64,000 bases of DNA from Streptomyces nymphaeiformis (GCF_014203895.1 NZ_JACHJY010000002.1:496001-560000); one strand, 5' to 3'; shown: positions 1-8,417, counted from the stretch's first letter. The notes: generated by a model not told the origin, from the letters alone. A program made the numbers and translations.

Positions 1-884
1 ACCACCGTCGCCGCGGCCGTCAGCGCCACGGCCGCGACCGTACGGGCCCGCCGGATTCCGGACAGCGCGCCGGGCAGGAGCAGCGCGGGCAACAGCTTCG
101 CGGCGACGGCCAGACCGAGCAGCACCCCGCCCGTGACGTGACGGCGGCGTGCCACCAGAGCGAGCGCGCCGACCGACAGGAGCACGGCCAGGACGTCCAC
201 GTGGGCGTTGTCGACGGCCTCGACGGGGACCGCCGGGCACCACGCCCACAGGGCGGCCCGGCGGGGATCCCCGCGCCGCCGCAGAACACCGAGCAGGAGG
301 CCGCTGACGGCCAGGGCGAGAACGGCCGAGCCCACCTGGAGCCCCTTGTGGCGGACGCCTTCCGGCGACAGGGCGTGGACGAGGAGGAACCAGCCCTCGG
401 CCACCGGAGGGTAGATCGTGTGGACGGCAGGCCTGTTGATCCGGGTGCACCGGCCGTCGCCGAGGGACGCGAGGGCGGCGCCGTCCCGCTCGCAGACCGC
501 GGCGCGGGGGAAGAGCCAGTCGTCCCGGAGTCCGGCGAGCGCCGGGTCCGCGGGCGCGTGATCGTACGGCGAGACGCCCGATGCCTGGACCCGGCCGTCC
601 CACGCGTACCGGTAGGAGTCCGTGCTCGTCCGCGGCGCCGCCACCAGGCCCGTCGCCGTCACCGCGACCGCTCCCGCGAGGACGAGCGGGACGACGTGCC
701 GGCGGGGGACACGCCGCAGGGCGACCGCGGCCGCCGCGAACACCGCCCACGCGCCCGCGTACCCGGCCAGGAACCCGGTCCCGTGCGCGCCCGCGCGGAG
801 CAGCAGGGCCAGCGACGCCGTCAGGAGCGCCAGCAGAAGCGTGGTGACGACGAGGGGGAGCGGGAGACGGTGGTCGCGGGTCAT
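1..884 (-). CDS. Glycosyltransferase family 87-type membrane protein (partial)
   Basis: The reading frame runs off the left edge, so only the N-terminal 294 residues or so are present. It begins with an ATG whose codon occupies 882-884. The start is followed by hydrophobic helices (runs of L, A and V in the first 70 residues) and then a loop with SYRYAWDGRVQASGVSPYDH. That loop is typical of GT87/DUF2029 polyprenyl-phosphate-dependent glycosyltransferases. Further helices and a WAWCPAVPVEAVDNAHVD stretch follow. Family members are polytopic enzymes that add mannose or arabinose residues outside the membrane from lipid-linked donors; the substrate here cannot be read. It is divergent from the molybdopterin oxidoreductase gene, and an 18-base motif shared with the response-regulator promoter lies 50 bases before the start. 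Confidence 0.8.
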   Translation of the reverse strand, partial: MTRDHRLPLPLVVTTLLLALLTASLALLLRAGAHGTGFLAGYAGAWAVFAAAAVALRRVPRRHVVPLVLAGAVAVTATGLVAAPRTSTDSYRYAWDGRVQASGVSPYDHAPADPALAGLRDDWLFPRAAVCERDGAALASLGDGRCTRINRPAVHTIYPPVAEGWFLLVHALSPEGVRHKGLQVGSAVLALAVSGLLLGVLRRRGDPRRAALWAWCPAVPVEAVDNAHVDVLAVLLSVGALALVARRRHVTGGVLLGLAVAAKLLPALLLPGALSGIRRARTVAAVALTAAATV

Positions 885-934
885 GGGCGCAGACTGGCAG
901 CGCGCACGACGGGTGCGGAGGAGACCCGGCGGGG

Positions 935-952
935 CGTTCGGGTTTCGTAAGG
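935..952 (-). promoter_or_regulatory. Shared promoter motif, copy A
   Basis: Read on the minus strand this is CCTTACGAAACCCGAACG. Copy B at 4653-4670 differs at one base of 18. It lies 50 bases before the leftward GT87 start and 36 bases before the rightward oxidoreductase, so it could serve either gene. Binding by the two-component regulator encoded at 4732 is inference. Confidence 0.5.
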
Positions 953-988
953 TGTCGGACCGTCCACGGCGCCGCTCGCGGCGGTGTC

Positions 989-2173
989 ATGGACGGCATG
1001 ACGTTCCGCATGCCCCGGCCGCCGCGCCCCGCGTTCCGGCCCCCGGCCGTCCGGCCGCCCGCCTTCACCGGGCGCCTCCACGACGCCAGAACCGCGACGG
1101 CCGTCGGCCGGTGGCTCGGCGCGGCGTTCGCCGTCTGCCTCCTCACCGGCCTCGTGAGCCACTACCTCCAGCAGCCGCCCGCCTGGCTCGCCGATCGGCT
1201 GCCCGCACGGCCGGCGTGGGGGTACGCGTTCACCCAGGGCCTCCACGTCGCCACCGGACTGGCGGCGATCGTGCTGCTGCTCGTGAAACTGTGGGCGGTG
1301 TACCCCCGGTTGTTCGTGTGGCCGCCGGTGCGGTCGGTGCGGCACGCGCTGGAGCGCCTGTCCGTCGCGGTCCTCGTGGCCTCGGCCGTCTTCGAGGTGC
1401 TGACGGGGCTGCTCAACATCGTCGAGTGGTACCCGTGGCCCTTCTCCTTCGTCCCCGTCCACTTCGCCGTCGCCTGGGTGGCGACCGGCTCGATCCTGCT
1501 GCACATCGCCGTCAAGGCCCCCGAGATCAGGGACCATTGGAGCCGTCGCTCGGCAGGCACCGAAGCCCTGCCGGTCCAGGACGCCGTCGACCGGCGCTCG
1601 TTGCTCCTCGCCACCGGCGGCGCCGTCGGCGTGGTGACGCTGACGACCGTCGGCCAGTCCTTCACGCCCCTGAAGACGTTCGACCTGCTCGCGCCCCGGC
1701 ACCCCGACCACGGCCCGCAGGGGCTGCCCGTGAACCGGACCGCCGCCGCGGCCGGCGTGACGGCGCGCCGTCTGGCGGGCTGGCGCCTGGAGGTCGCGGG
1801 ACCCCGCCCGTACGTCCTCACGCTCGACGCCCTCGGATCGATGCCCCGAGCCGGAGCCCGGCTGCCGATCGCCTGTGTCGAAGGCTGGAGCGTCGGCGCC
1901 GACTGGGGCGGGGTACGCCTCCGGGACCTCATCGAGCGGGCCGGCGGACGGCCCGGCCGGGACGCCGTGCGGGTGACGTCGCTCGAGGTGAGCGGGGCCT
2001 ACCGGGTGATGGAGATGGGCGCGGAGTACGCGGACGATCCGCTCACCCTCCTCGCCCTCACCCTCAACGGGCAGCCGCTCACGCTCGACCACGGTTTCCC
2101 GGCGCGGATCATCGCACCCGGCCGGCCCGGGGTCCTGCAGACGAAGTGGGTGCAGAGGCTGGAGGTGCTGTGA
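989..2173 (+). CDS. Molybdopterin-dependent oxidoreductase with N-terminal cytochrome b561-like membrane domain
   Basis: This 394-aa protein has two parts. Residues about 35-180 contain four hydrophobic segments with spaced histidines, resembling a di-haem b-type cytochrome. After a segment with RRSLLLATGGAVGVV (about residue 210), residues 240-394 form a sulfite-oxidase-type molybdopterin domain (Oxidoreductase_molyb). The molybdenum-ligand cysteine is Cys296 in IACVEGWS. Homologues pass electrons between a periplasmic Mo centre and quinones; the substrate is unknown. The start could also be the ATG at 998. The gene ends in a GTGA overlap with the next gene, so the two are co-transcribed. 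Confidence 0.85.
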   Translation: MDGMTFRMPRPPRPAFRPPAVRPPAFTGRLHDARTATAVGRWLGAAFAVCLLTGLVSHYLQQPPAWLADRLPARPAWGYAFTQGLHVATGLAAIVLLLVKLWAVYPRLFVWPPVRSVRHALERLSVAVLVASAVFEVLTGLLNIVEWYPWPFSFVPVHFAVAWVATGSILLHIAVKAPEIRDHWSRRSAGTEALPVQDAVDRRSLLLATGGAVGVVTLTTVGQSFTPLKTFDLLAPRHPDHGPQGLPVNRTAAAAGVTARRLAGWRLEVAGPRPYVLTLDALGSMPRAGARLPIACVEGWSVGADWGGVRLRDLIERAGGRPGRDAVRVTSLEVSGAYRVMEMGAEYADDPLTLLALTLNGQPLTLDHGFPARIIAPGRPGVLQTKWVQRLEVL

Positions 2174-2592
2174 GGACGGTGAGCGTGCTGCGGTACGGAC
2201 TCGGGGCGCTGGGCCTCGCCCTCATGGGACTCGGAGCGTGGCTGGTGACGGACCAGCCGGATCCCCTCGGTGTGCTCGTGTGGCTGGCGGGCGCACTCGT
2301 CCTGCACGACGGGATCCTCGCCCCCCTCGTCCTGGCCGTGGGACTGCTGCTCGTGGGACGGCGCCGGCGGGGCCCGCTGCGCGGGGCGTTGCTGGTCGCG
2401 GGGAGCGTGGTCCTCGTGGCGCTCCCTCTTCTCGTACGGCCGGGAGCGCCGCCCAACCCCTCGGCGCTGCCCCTCCCGTACGGGCGGAACCTCGCGATCG
2501 TCCTGGCGGCCGTGACGGTGGTGACGGGCCTGCTGATCGCCGTACGGCGCCGGCGGGAGTGCCGTCAGGGGCGGGTGCCGGCGGACGGCTGA
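2170..2592 (+). CDS. Small membrane protein
   Basis: This 140-aa protein starts at a GTG that overlaps the stop of the preceding oxidoreductase (GTGA). It has about four hydrophobic segments: GLGALGLALMGLGAWLV, then two leucine/valine-rich helices, and a last one near AIVLAAVTVVTGLLIAV. Short arginine-rich loops (GRRRRG) lie between them, and the tail is basic. No catalytic motif is visible. Translational coupling suggests it assists or anchors the molybdopterin oxidoreductase. Its 3' end overlaps the convergent methyltransferase gene by 28 bases. Confidence 0.75.
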   Translation: MRTVSVLRYGLGALGLALMGLGAWLVTDQPDPLGVLVWLAGALVLHDGILAPLVLAVGLLLVGRRRRGPLRGALLVAGSVVLVALPLLVRPGAPPNPSALPLPYGRNLAIVLAAVTVVTGLLIAVRRRRECRQGRVPADG

Positions 2593-3230
2593 GGGGCGAG
2601 CGACAGGAACGTACGCCCCTCCCGTGTCCATTGTCCGGAGACGTCCCACCCGGCACGTCGCGCGTGCGCGGCCAGGGCGCGGCTGCCCACCCGGGCCCAG
2701 GGGAACGGCGCCCCGCGCCCGCCCCGGCCGTCGTCGACCCGTACCTCGCAGCACTCGTCGACGTCCACGGGCGCGCACTCCGCGATGAGGCGCCCCGAAG
2801 GCGACACGACGTGCCGGAGCCGGCGGAGCAGGGCGGTCGGGTCGCCACCGATCCCCATGTTGCCGTCGATCAGCAGCGCGGTGTCCCAGCGCCCCTCGCC
2901 GGGCAGCGGTTCGAAGACCGACCGGCACAGGGCCGACCCGCCGATCCGCAGGGTGCGGGCGACGGCCTCGGGGCTGATGTCGACGCCCAGGGCGCGCTGG
3001 CCCTCGGCGGCCAGCGCGGCGACGAGCCGCCCCGGTCCGCAGCCGACGTCGAGGACGGTGCCCCGACAGCGGTCGAGTACGGAGCGGTCGGCGCCGTCGG
3101 GGGCCGTGCACCAGCGCTCGATGTCGAGGGGCAGGAGCCAGCCGTCGTGCCGGCGCAGGAACAGCGGGCCCCTGCCGGTGCGCAGGGCGCAGTCGTACGG
3201 GTCGGCCCGCCACGCCGTCGTCGTGGTCAA
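2565..3230 (-). CDS. Class I SAM-dependent methyltransferase
   Basis: This 221-aa protein has the SAM-binding motif I VLDVGCGPGRL at about residues 58-68, the acidic motif following it (LGVDISPEAV), and a later segment DTALLIDGNMGIGGDP matching motif IV. These define a Rossmann-fold methyltransferase of the Methyltransf_11/25 type. The start is a TTG whose last two bases begin the TGA stop of the upstream DUF2064 gene (TTGA), so it is translationally coupled. As the last gene of the GT2-DUF2064-methyltransferase operon it may modify the same glycolipid product. The acceptor is unknown. Confidence 0.85.
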   Translation of the reverse strand: MTTTTAWRADPYDCALRTGRGPLFLRRHDGWLLPLDIERWCTAPDGADRSVLDRCRGTVLDVGCGPGRLVAALAAEGQRALGVDISPEAVARTLRIGGSALCRSVFEPLPGEGRWDTALLIDGNMGIGGDPTALLRRLRHVVSPSGRLIAECAPVDVDECCEVRVDDGRGGRGAPFPWARVGSRALAAHARRAGWDVSGQWTREGRTFLSLAPQPSAGTRP

Positions 3231-3874
3231 CGGCCCGCTCCCGTGGCCGCGGTGGTCAGTTCGGCGTACCGGGCCGCGAAACGGGTCCCCGGCGCGGCGG
3301 CCGCCACCTGCCGGGCGTCCGGGGCGGTGTCCACGTCCCGCAGGACGGGCAGGGTGCCGACGCGCAGCCCGGCCGCCCGCAGACGGGCGTACTGGACGGC
3401 CCCGGTGTCGGGTGTCGACATGGGGACTCCGAGGAGGAGGGAAGGGGCGGGACGGGCGAGAGCGAGGGCCCAGAAGCCGCCGTCGGCGGCGGGCCCGAAC
3501 CAGGCGTCGTGCGCGTCCCGGCGCAGGGCGGGGGCCAGGAGCTCCGGTGTGACCTGCGGAGTGTCCATGCCGATGAGCAGGGCCGGCCCCGGGCAGCCGG
3601 CGAACGCGGCGGCAAGGCGCACGTCGAGCCCGCCGCCCGCCTGGGGCACGACCGCGAAGCCCGGTGGAAGCCACGGGCCCGGCTGCCCGTCGAGCACGAG
3701 GACGTGCCGGTCCGCCGGGACGCGTGCGGCGGCGGAGAGCGTGTCGGCGAGCGAGGCCTCGGCGAGCGCGGCGGCCTCCTCGGGGGTGAACGGGGGAGTG
3801 AGCCGGGTCTTCACGCGGCCGGGCCGGGGCTCCTTGGCGATGACGAGGAGGGTGGTGACGAGGGGCGCGGTCAT
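3227..3874 (-). CDS. DUF2064 / TIGR04282-type arsenosugar-biosynthesis-like glycosyltransferase
   Basis: This 215-aa protein starts MTAPLVTTLLVIAKEPRPG. It has the nucleotide-sugar-like motif KEPRPGRVKTRLTPP near the N-terminus, GMDTPQVTPELL in the middle and FGPAADGGFWALAL further on. Together these are diagnostic of the DUF2064 family, which has a GT-A/nucleotidyltransferase-like fold. It lies 46 bases downstream of the GT2 gene and overlaps the following methyltransferase start by four bases. DUF2064 proteins often sit beside GT2 enzymes, and the specific transfer reaction is not established. Confidence 0.85.
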   Translation of the reverse strand: MTAPLVTTLLVIAKEPRPGRVKTRLTPPFTPEEAAALAEASLADTLSAAARVPADRHVLVLDGQPGPWLPPGFAVVPQAGGGLDVRLAAAFAGCPGPALLIGMDTPQVTPELLAPALRRDAHDAWFGPAADGGFWALALARPAPSLLLGVPMSTPDTGAVQYARLRAAGLRVGTLPVLRDVDTAPDARQVAAAAPGTRFAARYAELTTAATGAGR

Positions 3875-3920
3875 GGACGGCCACCGCCCGACGCCGCGGG
3901 CTTGTGCGGAGAGAGGCTGG

Positions 3921-4598
3921 TCACGGACGGCCACCGCCCGCCGGTGCCGGTTCGTCGAGCACCTTGCGCATGTCGTGGACCGCCTGCCACGTGCCCTTCC
4001 ACGTGCCCGTGACCTTGGACCGGCCGGTCCGGGGCAGGTACGGAACGTCGACCTCGCGCACCCGCCAGCCCGCGTCGGCCGCCCGGACGACCATCTGCAG
4101 CGGGTAGCCGCTGCGCCGGTCGTCGAGACCCAGGCCGAGCAGCGCCTCGCGGCGGGCCGCCCGCATGGGGCCGAGGTCGTGCAGCCGCAGCCCGGTGCGC
4201 CGGCGCAGCAGCCGGGACAGGGCGAGGTTCCCGGCTCGGGCGTGGGCCGGCCACGCGCCGCGCCCGGTGGGGCGCCTGCGGCCCAGCAGAAGGTCGGCGG
4301 AGCCGTCGGCCACCGCGCCGACGAGGCCGGGCAGCAAGCCGGGATCGAGGGAGGCGTCGCAGTCGCAGAAGCAGACGAACTCGGCGTCGGAGGCGAGCAG
4401 TCCGGCGTGGCAGGCGGAGCCGAAGCCGCGCCGGGGCTCGTGCACGACGGTGGCGCCGTGCGCGGCGGCGACGGCCGCCGATCCGTCGGAGGAGCCGTTG
4501 TCGACGACGATCGCCCGCCATCCGGCCGGCACGCGGGCCAGGACCCAGGGCAGGGCATCCGCCTCGTCGAGGCAGGGAAGGACGACATCTACGGTCAT
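3921..4598 (-). CDS. Glycosyltransferase family 2 (DPM/DPG synthase-like)
   Basis: This 225-aa protein starts MTVDVVLPCLDEADALPWVL. It has the GT-A hallmarks: VLPCLDEADAL for nucleotide binding, VVDNGSSDGS at about residues 31-40, and the acidic metal-binding motif FCDCDASLDP near 72-81. The length fits a soluble polyprenyl-phosphate glycosyltransferase without added membrane helices. It is first in a three-gene leftward operon with DUF2064 and a methyltransferase, divergent from the response regulator. A lipid-linked sugar made here could supply the GT87 enzyme at the left edge; that link is inference. Confidence 0.88.
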   Translation of the reverse strand: MTVDVVLPCLDEADALPWVLARVPAGWRAIVVDNGSSDGSAAVAAAHGATVVHEPRRGFGSACHAGLLASDAEFVCFCDCDASLDPGLLPGLVGAVADGSADLLLGRRRPTGRGAWPAHARAGNLALSRLLRRRTGLRLHDLGPMRAARREALLGLGLDDRRSGYPLQMVVRAADAGWRVREVDVPYLPRTGRSKVTGTWKGTWQAVHDMRKVLDEPAPAGGGRP

Positions 4599-4652
4599 GG
4601 GTGTCACATGCCTCACCGTAGGAACCGCAGGGCCTTCCGGGGCCGCTCCACT

Positions 4653-4670
4653 CCTTACGAAACGCGAACG
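4653..4670 (+). promoter_or_regulatory. Shared promoter motif, copy B
   Basis: CCTTACGAAACGCGAACG lies 61 bases before the response-regulator start and in the divergent GT2/regulator intergenic region. It matches copy A (935-952, minus strand) at 17 of 18 bases, in the same orientation relative to its downstream gene. It contains two CGAA half-units seven bases apart. It may be an autoregulatory site for the OmpR-type regulator. Confidence 0.5.
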
Positions 4671-4731
4671 TCCGCCGCCGTACGCCCGAGTGGCCGTGAC
4701 CGCCCGCCGGGCGGATGCGACGCTGTGCGGC

Positions 4732-5460
4732 ATGAGCGAGCACAGCGCCCCGCCGCCCCCGGCCCGGATCCTGGTGGTCGACGACGACCCGACCGTGGCC
4801 GAGGTGGTGACCGGATACCTCGGCAGATCCGGGTTCGCCGTGGAGCACGCGGCCGACGGCCCCGACGCCCTGCTGCGGGCCGAGGAGCGGCGGCCGGACC
4901 TCGTCGTGCTCGACCTGATGCTGCCCGGTCTCGACGGTCTCGAGGTGTGCCGGCGGCTGCGGGGGACCGGGCCGGTGCCGGTGATCATGCTGACCGCCCG
5001 CGGCGACGAGGAGGACCGGATCACGGGCCTGGAGGTGGGCGCGGACGACTACGTCACGAAGCCGTTCAGCCCGCGCGAGCTCGTGCTGCGCGTCGAGTCC
5101 GTGCTGCGGCGCAGTCGCGGAGCCGGGCCGGCGGCCGGCCGGTCGGTCCTGCGCGACGCGGACCTCACCGTCGACCCGGTCACCCGGAGGGCCACCCGCG
5201 CCGGCCGCGAACTCGCCCTCACGCTCCGAGAGTTCGACCTCCTCGCGTACTTCCTGGAGAGGCCCGGCGCCGCGCACACCAGGGAGGAGCTGATGCGCAG
5301 GGTGTGGGGCTGGGACTTCGGCGACCTCTCCACGGTCACGGTCCATGTGCGGCGTCTGCGCGCCAAGATCGAGGAGGATCCGGCGCGGCCCCGGCTCATC
5401 CAGACCGTATGGGGCGTCGGATACCGCTTCGAGCCGCGGAAGGACGGGGGAGCCTCATGA
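4732..5460 (+). CDS. OmpR/PhoB-family response regulator
   Basis: This 242-aa protein has a receiver domain (residues about 12-125) and an OmpR-type winged helix (about 140-235). In the receiver, VVDDDP is the acidic pocket, Asp61 in VVLDLMLPG is the phospho-acceptor, Thr is in MLTARG, and Lys is in VTKPFSP. The winged-helix domain contains LTLREFDLLAYFLERPG and ends TVWGVGYRFE. The ATG start is the last plausible one before the receiver. The gene overlaps the sensor kinase start (ATGA), forming a classic two-component operon. The signal is unknown. Confidence 0.93.
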   Translation: MSEHSAPPPPARILVVDDDPTVAEVVTGYLGRSGFAVEHAADGPDALLRAEERRPDLVVLDLMLPGLDGLEVCRRLRGTGPVPVIMLTARGDEEDRITGLEVGADDYVTKPFSPRELVLRVESVLRRSRGAGPAAGRSVLRDADLTVDPVTRRATRAGRELALTLREFDLLAYFLERPGAAHTREELMRRVWGWDFGDLSTVTVHVRRLRAKIEEDPARPRLIQTVWGVGYRFEPRKDGGAS

Positions 5461-6569
5461 AGGACGTCCTGCTGATCGCCGTTCTCGCCCTGGCGGGAGC
5501 CGTCTGCGCCGGTCTCGCCGGAGCGATCGTCCTCCGTCTCGTACGGCACCGTTCGGTCGCGGTCTCGCTGACGGTGGTCGCGGCCGTGACGGTGACGGCG
5601 ATGCTCGCCGGGACGCTCGCCGTCGCGCAGGCGATGTTCCTGTCGGGGCACGACCTGTGGGTGGTGACCGTCGTCGTCGCCATGGCGGCCCTCGTCTCGC
5701 TCGGCACCGCCCTCGTCCTGGGCCGCTGGGTGGTGGCCCGCAGCCGGGCCCTCGCCCGCGCCGCACGCGACTTCGGCGACGGCGGCAGCTTCTCCGCGCC
5801 CGACGGCGCCGCCACCGCCGAACTCGCCGCGCTCAGCCGTGAACTGGCCGCGACCAGCGCCAAGCTCGACGCGTCCCGCAAGCGCGAGCGTTCCCTGGAA
5901 GCCTCGCGCCGCGAGCTCGTCGCCTGGATCTCCCACGATCTGCGCACCCCGCTGGCGGGGCTGCGCGCCATGGCGGAGGCCCTGGAGGACGGCATGGCCG
6001 ACGACCCCGCCCGCTACCACCGGCAGATCCGCACCGAGGTCGAGCGCCTCACCGCCATGGTCACCGACCTCTTCGAACTCTCCCGCATCCACGCCGGCGC
6101 CCTGATCCTCAGCCCGAGCCGCATGTCCGTGTACGACCTGGTGGGCGACGCCCTGAGCGGCGCCGACCCGCTGGCCCGCGAGCACAGGGTGCGGCTCGTG
6201 GGAGAGGAGGTCGCGGCCGTGCCCGTCGAGGTGGACGGCAAGGAGATGACCCGGGTCCTCGCGAACCTCCTCGTCAACGCGATCCGTCACACGCCGGCCG
6301 ACGGGACCGTCGCGGTCGCGGCCGAACACCGTGCGGACGCCGTCGTCCTGTCCGTCACCGACGGCTGCGGCGGCATCCCCGACGAGGACCTCACCCGCGT
6401 CTTCGACACCGGCTGGCGCGGCACCGAGGCCCGCACCCCGCCGGCCGGCGCCGGGCTCGGCCTCGCCATCGTCCGCGGCATCGTCGAGGCCCACGCGGGC
6501 CGCGCCGAGGTCCGCAACGTCCCCGGCGGCTGCCGCTTCGAGGTCACCCTGCCGGCTGCGGCGGGCTGA
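5457..6569 (+). CDS. Sensor histidine kinase
   Basis: This 370-aa membrane kinase has two or more N-terminal hydrophobic helices (residues about 4-30, 35-60 and 66-90) with almost no extracytoplasmic domain. A HAMP-like linker and short coiled coil follow (about 95-145). The H-box is SHDLRTPLAGLR with His160. The N-box is NLLVNAIRHTPADG, and the G boxes are DGCGGIPDEDL and GAGLGLAIVRGIVEAH near the C-terminus. The small sensor region suggests intramembrane or envelope-stress sensing. It is translationally coupled to the response regulator by ATGA. Confidence 0.92.
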   Translation: MKDVLLIAVLALAGAVCAGLAGAIVLRLVRHRSVAVSLTVVAAVTVTAMLAGTLAVAQAMFLSGHDLWVVTVVVAMAALVSLGTALVLGRWVVARSRALARAARDFGDGGSFSAPDGAATAELAALSRELAATSAKLDASRKRERSLEASRRELVAWISHDLRTPLAGLRAMAEALEDGMADDPARYHRQIRTEVERLTAMVTDLFELSRIHAGALILSPSRMSVYDLVGDALSGADPLAREHRVRLVGEEVAAVPVEVDGKEMTRVLANLLVNAIRHTPADGTVAVAAEHRADAVVLSVTDGCGGIPDEDLTRVFDTGWRGTEARTPPAGAGLGLAIVRGIVEAHAGRAEVRNVPGGCRFEVTLPAAAG

Positions 6570-6575
6570 CCGAGG

Positions 6576-7637
6576 TCAGGAGAGGCCCGCCGAGGCCCGC
6601 TGCCCGGCCCCGGCGAACTCCGTCATGCCCTCGGCGAAGCCGACCACGGGTCGCCAGCCGAGCTCGCCGCGCAGCCGCGACGAGTCGGCGGTGACGTGCC
6701 GGACGTCGCCGAGCCGGTACTCGCCCGTGATCACGGGCTCGGGGCCACCGCACGCCCGGGCGAGCGCGAAGGCCATGTCGCCCACGGTGTGCGGCTCGCC
6801 GCTGCCGGTGTTGTACGTGTCGAGCCCGCCGGCCGGCAGGCCGTCGGCGGCCTCGAGCGCGACCAGGTTCGCCGCCGCCACGTCCCGTACGTGCACGAAG
6901 TCCCGGCGCTGACCGCCGTCCTCGAACACGCGGGGCGCCTCGCCCCGGGCGAGGGCCGAGCGGAAGAGGGAGGCGACACCGGCGTACGGGGTGTCGCGGG
7001 GCATCCCCGGCCCGTACACGTTGTGGTAGCGCAGCGAGACCGCCGTGCCGCCCACCGCGCGCGCCCATGCCGCCGCCAGGTGCTCCTGGGCGAGCTTCGT
7101 GGTCGCGTACACGTTGCGGGGGTCGACGGGGGCGTCCTCCGCGACCAGGCCGGGGGCGAGTTCGGCGCCGCAGGCGGGGCAGCGCGGTTCGAAGCGGCCG
7201 GCGGCGAGGTCCTGGGGCAGCCGGGCGCCGGGCCGTACGACACCGTGCGCGGGGCACTCGTAGCGCCCCTCCCCGTACACGACCATCGACCCGGCGAGGA
7301 CGAGCCGCCGCACGCCGACGTCCGCCATGGCGGCGAGCAGGACCGCCGTGCCGAGGTCGTTGCTGCCCACGTACTCCGGCGCGTCGGCGAACCCCTTGCC
7401 GAGACCGACCATGGCGGCCTGGTGGCACACCGCGTCGACCCCGTGCAGTGCGGCTCGGACCACGAGCCGGTCCCGGACGTCCGCGTGGAGGAACTCCACG
7501 GCCGGCACCTCCGGGGTCACGCCGTGCGCGCTGGGCAGCAGGGCGTCGAGAACCACCGGCTCGTGCCCGGCCTTCGTGAGGGCGGTGACGATGTGCGAGC
7601 CGATGAACCCGGCTCCTCCTGTGACGAGTACGCGCAT
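6576..7637 (-). CDS. NAD-dependent epimerase/dehydratase with a zinc-ribbon-like insert
   Basis: This 353-aa extended SDR begins MRVLVTGGAGFIGSHIV, the Rossmann GxxGxxG motif. It has an active-site Ser/Tyr pair: LAGSMVVYGEG, and a YATTKLAQE motif equivalent to YxxxK. Between them, at about residues 130-170, is an unusual insert with CPAHG and CPACG pairs that could hold zinc. The family makes or interconverts NDP-sugars, such as GlcNAc/GalNAc or glucuronate types; the product is unknown. It converges with the kinase gene, separated by 6 bases, and fits the glycan theme of the flanking genes. Confidence 0.87.
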   Translation of the reverse strand: MRVLVTGGAGFIGSHIVTALTKAGHEPVVLDALLPSAHGVTPEVPAVEFLHADVRDRLVVRAALHGVDAVCHQAAMVGLGKGFADAPEYVGSNDLGTAVLLAAMADVGVRRLVLAGSMVVYGEGRYECPAHGVVRPGARLPQDLAAGRFEPRCPACGAELAPGLVAEDAPVDPRNVYATTKLAQEHLAAAWARAVGGTAVSLRYHNVYGPGMPRDTPYAGVASLFRSALARGEAPRVFEDGGQRRDFVHVRDVAAANLVALEAADGLPAGGLDTYNTGSGEPHTVGDMAFALARACGGPEPVITGEYRLGDVRHVTADSSRLRGELGWRPVVGFAEGMTEFAGAGQRASAGLS

Positions 7638-7728
7638 GGGAGCGACGCTACGGACCGGATCCGGGATCAGCGGGAGCCCGCGCCGGTCCGTAAGACTTCC
7701 GTCATCGGTCGCGCAACACGCAGAAGCG

Positions 7729-7746
7729 CTAGGACGCCTGTCCTAG
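7729..7746. promoter_or_regulatory. TetR operator palindrome
   Basis: CTAGGAC-GCCT-GTCCTAG is a perfect inverted repeat with 7-base arms and a 4-base spacer. It ends 27 bases before the proposed start of the TetR gene. Its position and symmetry suggest autoregulation; occupancy is inferred. Confidence 0.65.
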
Positions 7747-7773
7747 TTGCAGGGTGAGGGCCGTGGGGGTTAC

Positions 7774-8379
7774 GTGGTGGCCGAGGGTGCGGGGACGACG
7801 CGGGCGCAGATCGTCGACGCCGCGAACCGGCTCTTCTACGTGAAGGGTTTCGAGCACACGTCGTTCGCGGCGATCGCCGAGACGGTGGGCATCTCGCGGG
7901 GCAACTTCTACCACCACTTCAAGAGCAAGGACGAGATCCTCGGCGCGGTCATCGAGGCCCGGCTCCAGAGCACGCGCGCGATGCTCGCGGAGTGGGACCG
8001 GGACGAGCCGGGCCCCGCCGAGCGGGTGCGGCGGTTCGTGGAGATCGTCATCGCCAACGGGGCGGACATCCAGGACTTCGGCTGCCCGGTCGGGACCCTC
8101 ACGAACGAGCTCGCCAAACTCGGTCATCCCGCGCGGCCCCAGGCCGTGGCCGTCTTCGACCTGTTCCGTACGTGGCTCCGGGCGCAGTTCGAGGAGCTCG
8201 GCCTCGCCGTCGAGGCCGACGACCTCGCGATGCACGTCCTGGCCTTCAGCCAGGGCGCGGCGACCCTGTCCAACGCCTTCCACGACGGAGAGTTCGTACG
8301 GCGGGAGGTCGACCGCCTCCACGCCTGGCTGGACGAACGCCTCGCGCACGGCCGCCCGATAGCGGGCTCCGCTCACTGA
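7774..8379 (+). CDS. TetR/AcrR-family transcriptional regulator
   Basis: This 201-aa protein, counted from the GTG at 7774, has the TetR helix-turn-helix AAIAETVGISRGNFYHHFKSK near residues 35-55. The adjacent GTG at 7777 is equally possible, and TTG 7747 abuts the operator. The C-terminal half contains NGADIQDFGCPVGTLTNELAKLG, typical of the TetR_C family that includes regulators paired with YciI-like genes. It lies 38 bases upstream of the chimeric YciI-Tag reading frame. A perfect palindrome at 7729-7746 suggests it represses itself and that gene. The ligand is unknown. Confidence 0.9.
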   Translation: MVAEGAGTTRAQIVDAANRLFYVKGFEHTSFAAIAETVGISRGNFYHHFKSKDEILGAVIEARLQSTRAMLAEWDRDEPGPAERVRRFVEIVIANGADIQDFGCPVGTLTNELAKLGHPARPQAVAVFDLFRTWLRAQFEELGLAVEADDLAMHVLAFSQGAATLSNAFHDGEFVRREVDRLHAWLDERLAHGRPIAGSAH

Positions 8380-8417
8380 CCCCGCCCACCGCCAGAAGTC
8401 AATCGAAGGAGATCTAC

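Noticed and set aside
2238..6569. A very long rightward open frame (1443 codons)
   Set aside because: Only its last 371 codons, the histidine kinase, are supported. The rest is an antisense or out-of-frame shadow made possible by high GC; the opposite-strand genes match known families.
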